Assembly: GCA_016873805.1 (NCBI GenBank) | Contig: VGVZ01000009.1 | Location: 1 to 64,000 of the forward strand | Reading direction: 5' to 3' | Length of the DNA stretch: 64,000 nt | Origin: Ignavibacteria bacterium | GTDB taxonomy: Bacteria > Bacteroidota > Ignavibacteria > UBA10030 | Shown: positions 8,643 through 15,550 of the stretch, piece after piece | Layout of the letters: each line of letters opens with the position of its first letter | Position numbering within the stretch: position 1 is the first letter of the stretch | Translations under genes and position numbers: made by a program | Notes under the pieces: generated by a model | What the model was told of the DNA's origin: nothing | Database searches by the model: none | What the model saw: the letters and a program-made list of their open reading frames with translations, nothing else

Positions 8643-9032
8643 TCACTTGAATGGCGACCCGAGGTACGAACGAATCTTCTTGAGAAGAGAATCGAGATCA
8701 ACGGGTTTCACAAATATCTCATTCGCTCCATAGAGTTTTGCCTGCTGCTTGTCGTTCTCCGACCTCAACGCACTTACGATAAAGATGGGAATCTTCTTCG
8801 TGCGCTCGTTTTGCCGAATACGCCGGCATGTTTCCCAGCCCCCCATCGTTGGCATCATGAGATCGAGCAGAATCAAATCGGGGAGTTCGTTTTCGAGGAG
8901 GGCGAGTGCTTCTTCACCATTTTGGGCTTGGAAAAGATCATATCCAGAGGATTTCAATCTCATCCTCAGGACAGAGCTTATGGTCTCGTCATCTTCGACA
9001 ATGAGAATCTGTTTTCGGTTTTCTCCGATCAT
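8643..9032 (-). CDS. single-domain response regulator (CheY-like)
   Basis: A stand-alone receiver domain of 129 residues with no output domain. The acidic pair is in LIVEDDE, the phosphoacceptor Asp is in LILLDLMMP, the switch Ser is in FIVSAL and the conserved Lys is in FVKPVD. ATG 9032 follows a GGAGAA; a TTG at 9062 would add ten residues. No cognate kinase is adjacent; the only histidine kinase in the window is more than 50 kb away. It may act by protein-protein contact. Confidence 0.9.
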   Translation of the reverse strand: MIGENRKQILIVEDDETISSVLRMRLKSSGYDLFQAQNGEEALALLENELPDLILLDLMMPTMGGWETCRRIRQNERTKKIPIFIVSALRSENDKQQAKLYGANEIFVKPVDLDSLLKKIRSYLGSPFK

Positions 9033-9141
9033 GTTGCGCGTTTCTCCGGACGATACATTCAAAGGTACGTTGCTTCTTGCTCGGATTCAAACGCGGGATT
9101 GGTCCCGCGTCTTTGATTAGCGGCAGGTCTGCGTTTCAAGA

Positions 9142-9510
9142 TCATCTCTCGCGAGCATACACGATTCTTCCATCTACGATGGTATAAAGAACCTCCGTTG
9201 TCAGGTATTCCCGTGGATGGATGCTCAGCAGATTCTTTGAAAGAATTGCCAAATCGGCAAGTTTGCCGGGGGTGACTGATCTCCGGCGTCTCAGCATAGA
9301 CCCGACGGGTCTTACCGCCAGAACCATGCATCCACTGGTCGCAACAGCTTCTGCTTGTGGCATTGCAGCATCCGCCGTCTACACAAATCCGCTCTTCAGG
9401 ATTACATCCGCCGGCGGTCTTTGAGCCTTAAGCGAAGAACTTGGGAGGACGAGGAGAAAGAGAAAGATGGGCGAGGCAAAGAGACGAAACGGAAATGAAT
9501 GTCCGGACAT
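9142..9510 (-). pseudogene. remnant of an exported amidohydrolase (YtcJ-like)
   Basis: One reading frame carries both ends of an amidohydrolase family 3 gene with the middle missing. It starts at ATG 9510 behind GGGAGG, encodes a signal peptide, then PADVILKSGFV, and hits TAG at 9379-9381 where such enzymes have VYTAD. The same frame continues as TADAAMPQAEAVAT and then jumps to the C-terminal block SVTPGKLADLAILSKN and TEVLYTIVDGRIVYA. The roughly 500-residue catalytic core is absent. This indicates an in-frame internal deletion plus a nonsense mutation. Intact relatives hydrolyse amide bonds; this copy cannot. Confidence 0.8.
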
Positions 9511-9691
9511 AACAGCCTCCCTGTTGTGTGGAAGTCGGGACACGAACGGACAAAACAAGTAGCTTCATTTTTGCAGGATTATCAACAGACGCAGCAATGG
9601 AGACGTCTCGAGAAGTAACGTGTGGACACGGAATTGACACTCCGGCGAGCGTTGGGTACATTCGCCATGGTGTCGGAAAGGAAAAGAGGAA

Positions 9692-10126
9692 ATGCGTAAG
9701 ACTCTGCTCTCGATCGTTCTTGTGCTCACCATCGGGTGCTCGCCGGATTCCATAGTCAATCCGATCGACTTTCCCGCGGGAGGCAAACTTGAGTTCACCC
9801 TCAACGAAGGAGAAGAGGTTACTCTGATGCCCGACAGGTTCTCCATCACATTTGTGAGTCCTGTGGAAGAGGGGAGGTGTCCGACAGGAGTCGTTTGCTT
9901 CTGGCCGGGAGAGGCAAGATTCATACTGAGAGTCTCTCATTCCGGACAGGCAAATGAGGAGATTCGCCTTGTGATGCCGGGGCTCGTTCAGACTCCCTAT
10001 GCAAACAAACCGGTCACACACGGCAACTACTCCATCGTGCTTCGGCAGCTCGATCCGTATCCCGTTCATGGAGAGAAGATCAAAAGAGGCACGTACAGTG
10101 CTTTATTCAGAGTCGAGCGATTGTAG
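9692..10126 (+). CDS. small exported lipoprotein, unknown function
   Basis: The 144-residue protein has a lipoprotein signal ending in TIGC (Cys16). A distinctive motif follows in the middle, GRCPTGVVCFWPGEARF, with two cysteines five residues apart and then WPGEA. This block occurs in uncharacterised bacterial lipoproteins (from memory). The rest looks beta-rich. GAGGAA directly precedes the ATG. It may be co-transcribed with the SDR gene 45 bases downstream. No function can be assigned. Confidence 0.7.
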   Translation: MRKTLLSIVLVLTIGCSPDSIVNPIDFPAGGKLEFTLNEGEEVTLMPDRFSITFVSPVEEGRCPTGVVCFWPGEARFILRVSHSGQANEEIRLVMPGLVQTPYANKPVTHGNYSIVLRQLDPYPVHGEKIKRGTYSALFRVERL

Positions 10127-10171
10127 CGCCAGAAAAAAACCTGAAATCGGGAACAGAGGAAAGAAATAGGT

Positions 10172-10996
10172 ATGAAGATCAGATCATACTTCGATCGGGA
10201 GATGTTCAAGGGTAAGACCGTCTTTATCACAGGCGGGGGGAGCGGGATCAACTTGGGCATTGCCAAAAACTTTGCCGCAGTCGGCGCGAACATCGGAATC
10301 TGCGGCCGGAAACAGGAGCGACTCGATAACGCGGCGAGGGAACTCGGGTTGATAGGAGCGGAGGTTGTCGCCCACGCGGCCGATGTAAGAAAGTTTCACA
10401 TGCTGGAAGAGGCGCTTGAGAGGACGAGAAATGAACTAGGGCCGGTTGATGTTCTCGTGTGCGGCGCGGCAGGAAATTTTCCCATCTCAGCTGAAGAGAT
10501 GAGCGCAGGAGGATTCAAGGTTGTCGTTGATATCGATTTGATTGGGTCGTTCAACGCGGCGCGGGCGGCATTCCCTCAGCTCAAAGAGACAAAGGGGAAC
10601 ATTGTATTCGTTTCTGCCGGAATGTCATTCATGCCGTACGCCTATCAAGCGCACGTCGGGGCAGCGAAAGCGGGGATTGATAACCTGATGAAGAATCTTG
10701 CACTCGAGTGGGGGAAGTACGGAATCCGATCGAATAGCGTTGTTCCCGGTCCAATCGAGGGAACCGAAGGGATGAAACGACTGGCTCCCGGCGATCTGGG
10801 GGAGAAATTGAAATCAAGCATTCCTCTTGGAAGATTCGGAACCGTTGACGAGATCGGACCGCTCGTCGTCTTTCTCGCTTCTCCGCTCGCATCGTACATC
10901 ACGGGGAGTGTTGTCGTTTCGGATGGAGGACAAAACCTTCCCGGCTCAGGGGTGTTCAATCAGATCCTGGCGGAAGCGGCGAAAGAGAAGGAGTGA
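10172..10996 (+). CDS. short-chain dehydrogenase, 2,4-dienoyl-CoA reductase-like
   Basis: NAD(P)H-dependent oxidoreductase with a Rossmann fold. The cofactor motif GGGSGI is near residue 22 and GRKQERL follows beta-2. The segment AHVGAAKAGIDNLMKNLALE and the later PGPIEGTEGMKRL match dienoyl-CoA reductases, which degrade polyunsaturated fatty acids. As in those enzymes, the classical SDR Tyr four residues before the active Lys is missing (Val here). AGAGGAAAG precedes ATG 10172. Substrate assignment is by resemblance only. Confidence 0.82.
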   Translation: MKIRSYFDREMFKGKTVFITGGGSGINLGIAKNFAAVGANIGICGRKQERLDNAARELGLIGAEVVAHAADVRKFHMLEEALERTRNELGPVDVLVCGAAGNFPISAEEMSAGGFKVVVDIDLIGSFNAARAAFPQLKETKGNIVFVSAGMSFMPYAYQAHVGAAKAGIDNLMKNLALEWGKYGIRSNSVVPGPIEGTEGMKRLAPGDLGEKLKSSIPLGRFGTVDEIGPLVVFLASPLASYITGSVVVSDGGQNLPGSGVFNQILAEAAKEKE

Positions 10997-11008
10997 GAGA
11001 GAAGGGAT

Positions 11009-11659
11009 CTACTTCTTTGTTCCTGCGGCAAGAAATATGGTCACCTTCGCCGTTTCGCCTCCGCATTCGGAGGACGCGCAGCACGTTTCCTCTGCCGATG
11101 TGACGGAAATATCGATGAGACCCGCCTCCGCAAACCAACGACGGATATCGTCGCGCTTGAAACCCATCCATCGATCATGCTGCTCGGTGCGGAGGAATTC
11201 AAACGTGTGTTCGTCCAAATCGCTGAGGACAACGCGTCCCCCCGGTTTCACGATGCGTGCCATTTCCCGAATGGCGTCAGGGGGAGACTCCACATGGTGG
11301 AGAAACATGTTCGCAAGCGCGGCATCGACGGAAGAATCAGCGACGGGAAGAGAGCGATCTTCGCCGACCCGGCAATCGATGGATCCGCGGTCCCCGACTC
11401 GCGTGCGCAACGCAAGCAGCATTTTTTCCGATTGATCGACAGCAATAACATGATGCCCCCGCGTCAGAAGTTCTTCCGTGATGAATCCTGAGCCAGCGCC
11501 AATATCGGCCACGCTCGCGCCGGGTGAAAGAGATGCCGCATCGACCGCCTTCTTCCCGAGGTTCTCAGAGAAGAAACCCGATCGGATCGAATCCCATCGA
11601 TCCGAAATCCGATCAAAGTACTCTTTGCTATTCAGCCTATCTTGTCGATCTGGTCGCAT
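11009..11659 (-). CDS. class I SAM-dependent methyltransferase
   Basis: A 216-residue Rossmann methyltransferase. Motif I is VADIGAGSGFITEELL near residue 50, motif II VIAVDQSEKML, and the post-motif region ANMFLHHVESP resembles small-molecule methyltransferases. The C-terminus holds CCASSECGG, a Cys cluster. The start overlaps the end of arsM by 28 bases, implying translational coupling and a related role, perhaps with thiol-reactive metalloids or their methylated products. The substrate is unknown. Confidence 0.8.
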   Translation of the reverse strand: MRPDRQDRLNSKEYFDRISDRWDSIRSGFFSENLGKKAVDAASLSPGASVADIGAGSGFITEELLTRGHHVIAVDQSEKMLLALRTRVGDRGSIDCRVGEDRSLPVADSSVDAALANMFLHHVESPPDAIREMARIVKPGGRVVLSDLDEHTFEFLRTEQHDRWMGFKRDDIRRWFAEAGLIDISVTSAEETCCASSECGGETAKVTIFLAAGTKK

Positions 11660-12450
11660 TCACGTGGTATCCTTGCCGTTAGAGTCGCAGATGCAACAAG
11701 GTCGCGTACCTTCACTCCCGGTTCCCACTCCGCAATGGCATCGATGGTCTCTGCTTTCGGGAGAATCATGATATCCACAAACCCTGCGTCTTTCATCATC
11801 ATGACGAGTCGCTCAATTGTCTCCGCTCCGCCAACGCACGCTGAGACCCAACGATCATCCTCCTTAATCTCCTGGGGAAGCTCGATGCACGCGATGATAT
11901 CTTCGATCGCCAATCGTCCCCCTGGTTTCAGCACACGCGACACCTCATGAAAGACCTGCTGTTTGTCAGGGGAGAGATTGATGACGCAATTTGAAATGAC
12001 GACATCAACTGATTTGTCGGGAATGGGAAGTCTCTCCATCTCGCCAAGAAGAAATTCGACGTTCTTGACAGAATTCTTGGAGGCGAGTGCCCTTGCCCGT
12101 GAAATCATCCGAGGAGTGAAATCAACACCGATGACGCGTCCTTCCGGTCCAACCTGCCGAGCGGCGAGGAAACAATCAAAGCCGGCGCCGCTCCCGAGAT
12201 CGAGAACAACTTCTCCTTCTTGAAGTTGAGCGCTTTGAATGGGATTTCCGCAGCCCAGGCCGAGATTGGAACCATTGGGAGCGGAAATCACCTCCTCGTT
12301 GGAGTACCATTGCGGAGTTTTCGAAGCCGCGGGGGAGCAGCACGCTTCCTGCACCGTCGGGTCGGGCCCGCCGGCGGAACAGCATCCGGTCGATCCGGAT
12401 TGTACGATCCGCCCATAGTGATCTTGGATGTGTTGCTTTCGCTGATTCAT
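11632..12450 (-). CDS. arsM: arsenite S-adenosylmethionine methyltransferase
   Basis: Methylates As(III) to methyl and dimethyl arsenicals. All three arsenic-binding cysteines of the family are visible: Cys67 in GLGCGNP, Cys154 in NCVINLSPDK and Cys204 in ACVGGAET. SAM motif I is VLDLGSGAGFDC. Two extra CC pairs near the N-terminus (residues 23-24 and 37-38) resemble the N-terminal cysteines of longer ArsM proteins. It lies in an operon with an ECF sigma factor, trpF and a second methyltransferase. No arsR or ars transporter is nearby. Confidence 0.93.
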   Translation of the reverse strand: MNQRKQHIQDHYGRIVQSGSTGCCSAGGPDPTVQEACCSPAASKTPQWYSNEEVISAPNGSNLGLGCGNPIQSAQLQEGEVVLDLGSGAGFDCFLAARQVGPEGRVIGVDFTPRMISRARALASKNSVKNVEFLLGEMERLPIPDKSVDVVISNCVINLSPDKQQVFHEVSRVLKPGGRLAIEDIIACIELPQEIKEDDRWVSACVGGAETIERLVMMMKDAGFVDIMILPKAETIDAIAEWEPGVKVRDLVASATLTARIPRECDQIDKIG

Positions 12451-12534
12451 ATTCCGCGCTCCGATGAATGGGGTTCACTTCCATAGACGGCGCGGGTGGA
12501 AAAAAGACGCAACGGCGAGAACTCTCCAAATTGT

Positions 12535-13197
12535 CTAGCCGGTCGCATTCTGGATGAATCGCCTCACCTTATCTTTGTCGAGTTGGCCGTTGGTCCGGAC
12601 GCCGCTACAAACGTCGACGGCAAACGGTGCGACCTGCTCAATCGCGCTGCGGACATTCTCAGGATTCAATCCGCCGGCAAGGAAAACAGGGATCTTGACG
12701 GCCGCTCGGATGGAGCGGCTGATGTTCCAGTCATGTGTTCGTCCTGTTCCCCCGAGCATCTTAATCTGAGCTTTTGGATTCCCCGAATCAAGCAAGAGCG
12801 CATCGACAAATCGAGAGACCTCCACCGCTTCGTGAATTGATTGCCCGCCTGCCACGTGGATCACCTGGACCAGCGATATCCCCGGGAGCTCCGCACGCAA
12901 GGTCTTGTACGTGTCGAGGGACACCGAGTCGACTAACTGCAGGGTATTCACGCAGAAGGTCCGTTGTTGGCGGACGATCTCGGCGGCCTCCTGGCTGCTT
13001 GTAAGGAGGAATGTCGCGACGCCAGGAGGAATGGCGGACGCAATCGTACGAATCGCATCATTGGTGATGACACCCGGACCGCTGGGCATCTTCGACACGA
13101 GTCCCAGCGCGGATGCACCGCTGGTGATCGCGATCTGAGCCTCCTCGATACTCTGGATACAGCAGATCTTGATTCTCACGCGCGGCCAGGCGCTCAT
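12535..13197 (-). CDS. trpF: phosphoribosylanthranilate isomerase, atypical subtype
   Basis: TIM-barrel enzyme of tryptophan synthesis (PRA to CdRP). The catalytic Cys12 in IKICC and the Asp of DALLLDSGN are present, as are the phosphate-binding AGGLNPENV and DVCSGV loops. The usual SPR motif after beta-2 is replaced by KMPSGPGVI, and the Gly after the catalytic Cys is Cys. The start overlaps the sigma factor stop by four bases (ATGA). It stands in the transcript that begins with the trp attenuator, two genes after trpB2, which supports a real trp role. Confidence 0.85.
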   Translation of the reverse strand: MSAWPRVRIKICCIQSIEEAQIAITSGASALGLVSKMPSGPGVITNDAIRTIASAIPPGVATFLLTSSQEAAEIVRQQRTFCVNTLQLVDSVSLDTYKTLRAELPGISLVQVIHVAGGQSIHEAVEVSRFVDALLLDSGNPKAQIKMLGGTGRTHDWNISRSIRAAVKIPVFLAGGLNPENVRSAIEQVAPFAVDVCSGVRTNGQLDKDKVRRFIQNATG

Positions 13198-13811
13198 GAT
13201 TGCTTACTCCGATGACAGCAACAACACGAGACTGGATGGTAATCGATCACGGCGCCAAACCGGTCGAACTCGAAATGACAACAACGATTGAGCATATCGC
13301 GGAGGTGTGCACGTCCCCGCTGTACACGCGATTTGGCGCCGGAGAGGGAGAGACCGAGTCGTGATGCCAGTTCCTTCTGACTGATCCCCTCAAACTCGAC
13401 AAGGAGAATCGCTTCTCGGTACGGTTCGGGGAGATGATCCACCATTTCACGCAGGCCGGATGCAAGTCTGGATCCCGGCGCTTCCTCATCCACTGAGTCG
13501 GGGAGATCCTCTCGATCACCTATCGGGGAGAACGGCTTCTTGCTTCGATAGAAATCGACAATGGCATTGCGCGTGATTTGATAGACCCAGCTCTCCAGCC
13601 GCGTTTCATCCTCGAGTGTCTCCAGTTTCGCATGGATCTTGAGGAAGACATCCTGCAGGATATCGTCGACGTCAGCCGCATCTGAGACCCGACCGGCAAT
13701 AAATCGGTGCAATTGGTTGCTGAGGCGAGAGTAGATCGCGCCGAACGCATCGTCGTTATTCGAAATGCTCACAGCATACACTCCGGCTGGATATTTTTTT
13801 AAGCTATTCAT
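13194..13811 (-). CDS. SigZ-like ECF RNA polymerase sigma factor
   Basis: A 205-residue ECF sigma. Region 2 spans about 20-92 (DILQDVFLKIH, then LESWVYQITRNAIVDFYR) and region 4 about 123-175 (LPEPYREAILLVEFEGISQK, then LSLSGAKSRVQRGR). A Cys-rich tail follows: CC at 177-178, then EFDRFGAVIDY, then CCCC at 196-199. This tail layout recalls SigZ-type sigma factors (from memory). No anti-sigma gene is adjacent, so the cysteines may sense thiol stress or metal directly. It sits 46 bases after trpB2 and overlaps trpF by four bases. Confidence 0.88.
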   Translation of the reverse strand: MNSLKKYPAGVYAVSISNNDDAFGAIYSRLSNQLHRFIAGRVSDAADVDDILQDVFLKIHAKLETLEDETRLESWVYQITRNAIVDFYRSKKPFSPIGDREDLPDSVDEEAPGSRLASGLREMVDHLPEPYREAILLVEFEGISQKELASRLGLSLSGAKSRVQRGRAHLRDMLNRCCHFEFDRFGAVIDYHPVSCCCCHRSKQS

Positions 13812-13857
13812 TTTCTCTGAGAATCCCAAGACCGGGCTCGCCGGTGGAGCGGTCTCT

Positions 13858-15222
13858 CTATGCCGGAACAGGAAGTGCTTTCAGCGTTTTGAGCGATGCC
13901 TCGATGCTCTCCTGTGACAGCCCATGATCCGTGAGCCTGCCTCCAAAATAGTCGTCGTATGCCTGCATATCGAAGTGGCCGTGGCCGCTGAGGTTGAACA
14001 GAATGACGGGCGGCTTTCCGTTTTTGTCGCCGTGCTGTGCCTCATGGATGGCGGAACGAATTGCGTGGGCCGACTCTGGAGCCGGAACGATCCCTTCGGT
14101 CCTGGCAAATTCTTTCGCCGCATCAAATACCTCGATCTGTTTGTACGCCTGCGCTTCGATAATCTGATCCTTCACGAGTTGACTGACCAGGGGGGCCGCT
14201 CCATGGTACCGGAGCCCGCCGGCGTGAATCGAGGCCGGGACAAAGTTGTGGCCGAGCGTGTACATCGGCATCAGCGGAGTGAGTTCGCCTGTATCTCCGA
14301 AGTCGTATGAATATGTCCCGCGAGTCAGCGTAGGACACGATGCCGGCTCGACCGCAATTGATCGGTGCGGCGTGCCGTTCAGCTTGTCCTGGAGAAACGG
14401 AAACGCGAGGCCGGCGTAATTCGATCCTCCGCCGCACGACCCAATGACGATATCAGGATATTCACCTGCTTTCTCCATCTGCTTCTTTGCTTCGAGTCCG
14501 ATGACAGTTTGGTGGAGGAGAACATGATTGAGCACACTCCCCAGCGAGTATTTTGTGTCGTCCCGCTGTGCGGCATCTTCGATTGCTTCGCTGATCGCGA
14601 TGCCGAGACTTCCCGGATGATTCGGATTGGTTTTCAGAATCTTTCGCCCGGACTCGGTTTGTGAGCTTGGACTCGCCGTCACCGTTGCGCCGAAGGTTTG
14701 CATAAGTGCTCTCCGATACGGCTTCTGCTGGAAGCTGACACTCACCATGTAGACCTTGCATTCGAGGCCGTAAAAGCTGCATGCCATGCTCAGTGCGCTC
14801 CCCCACTGACCTGCGCCGGTTTCTGTCGTCAATCTCTTCACTCCCTCTTGAGCGTTGAAGGATGCCTGTGCCAGGGCAGTGTTGAGCTTGTGGCTTCCGG
14901 CCGGACTGGCTCCCTCATACTTGTAGAAGATCTTTGCCTTGGTCCCGAGGCGTTGTTCGAATCGGCGCGCATGGAAGAGAGGCGTTGGACGGAAGAGCTG
15001 ATACATCGCCCGGACTTCATCCGGAATTTTTATGAACCTCTCGCGACTCACTTCTTGTAGAATCAGTCCCATCGGAAAGATCGGCTGGAGATCTTGCGGG
15101 CCGATTGGCTTCCGCGTCCCCGGATGGAGCGGGGGGGGAGGATGGTTCCGAAGATCCGCCTGGATGTTGTAGTAGTGAGTCGGGATTTCGTCCTCGGTGA
15201 GCAGGAACTTGACTGGTGACAT
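13858..15222 (-). CDS. trpB: tryptophan synthase beta-like, TrpB2 type
   Basis: PLP enzyme condensing indole and serine to tryptophan. The PLP Lys is in [16 protein letters not shown] and the phosphate cup is [11 protein letters not shown]. The extended N-terminus ([16 protein letters not shown] preceded by about 80 residues) and the 454-residue length place it in the TrpB2 group, which usually acts without TrpA contact. GAGGAGAAG precedes ATG 15222. It is the first structural gene after the trp leader and attenuator. No trpA is in the window. Confidence 0.93.
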   Translation of the reverse strand: MSPVKFLLTEDEIPTHYYNIQADLRNHPPPPLHPGTRKPIGPQDLQPIFPMGLILQEVSRERFIKIPDEVRAMYQLFRPTPLFHARRFEQRLGTKAKIFYKYEGASPAGSHKLNTALAQASFNAQEGVKRLTTETGAGQWGSALSMACSFYGLECKVYMVSVSFQQKPYRRALMQTFGATVTASPSSQTESGRKILKTNPNHPGSLGIAISEAIEDAAQRDDTKYSLGSVLNHVLLHQTVIGLEAKKQMEKAGEYPDIVIGSCGGGSNYAGLAFPFLQDKLNGTPHRSIAVEPASCPTLTRGTYSYDFGDTGELTPLMPMYTLGHNFVPASIHAGGLRYHGAAPLVSQLVKDQIIEAQAYKQIEVFDAAKEFARTEGIVPAPESAHAIRSAIHEAQHGDKNGKPPVILFNLSGHGHFDMQAYDDYFGGRLTDHGLSQESIEASLKTLKALPVPA

Positions 15223-15320
15223 GGTACTTCTCCTCTGATTGGTTGATGAGAAAGAATGTGGAGCCATCGAGATGTCCCACAATTTCTATTTCGTCAACCA
15301 CAGGGAAGAAGTAAGAGAAA

Positions 15321-15357
15321 CAAAAAAGGTGGGAACACACGGGGCATTCCCACCTTT
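15321..15357 (-). terminator. trp attenuator terminator hairpin
   Basis: On the minus strand AAAGGTGGGAA (15357-15347) pairs perfectly with TTCCCACCTTT (15335-15325) across an 11-base loop, followed by a run of T (15327-15322). This intrinsic terminator lies between the leader peptide and trpB2. The preceding segment CCCCCCT, at the end of the leader reading frame, can pair with AGGTGGG of the terminator's 5' arm with one mismatch, forming the antiterminator. The GGCGC at 15409-15405, just after the Trp codons, can pair with GCGCC at 15392-15388 as the 1:2 hairpin. Confidence 0.85.
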
Positions 15358-15377
15358 GCGTGAAGATCGGACAGCAA

Positions 15378-15449
15378 TCAGCAGGGGGGCGCCTTCGGTT
15401 CGATGCGCCACCACCAGTTGATCGTTGCATATGATGTGCGGGTATTCAT
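15378..15449 (-). CDS. trpL: trp leader peptide with three consecutive Trp codons
   Basis: A 23-residue reading frame begins MNTRTSYATIN, continues with WWW (codons 12-14, bases 15416-15408) and ends at TGA 15380-15378. It stops 21 bases before the terminator stem and is followed by trpB2. Three adjacent UGG codons are the hallmark of ribosome-mediated trp attenuation: stalling at them frees segment 2 to make the antiterminator. No Shine-Dalgarno is evident, and the candidate promoter would leave only a few bases of 5' untranslated RNA, so initiation may be near-leaderless. Confidence 0.85.
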   Translation of the reverse strand: MNTRTSYATINWWWRIEPKAPPC

Positions 15450-15458
15450 ACCGGGATG

Positions 15459-15487
15459 AAACTACTCTTTTTTGTTTGACCTGTCAA
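15459..15487 (-). promoter_or_regulatory. candidate promoter of the trp operon
   Basis: Minus strand TTGACA (15482-15487), 17 bases, TAGTTT (15459-15464). The -35 is perfect, the -10 moderate. Transcription would start only a few bases before the leader ATG. Confidence 0.5.
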
Positions 15488-15550
15488 GGATTTTCTTGAT
15501 GGACTCCTTTACCCGAATAAAGAGCCCCTATTCTGGCGGTAACATGCCGG

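Noticed and set aside
9428-10069. A 213-codon minus-strand frame opposite the lipoprotein gene
   Set aside because: It runs antisense through the lipoprotein and its upstream region, has no family motif, and the amidohydrolase remnant and lipoprotein explain the same bases better.
10172-10996. Missing SDR catalytic Tyr as a sign of an inactive enzyme
   Set aside because: The DECR-like subgroup naturally lacks this Tyr, so the enzyme is probably active.
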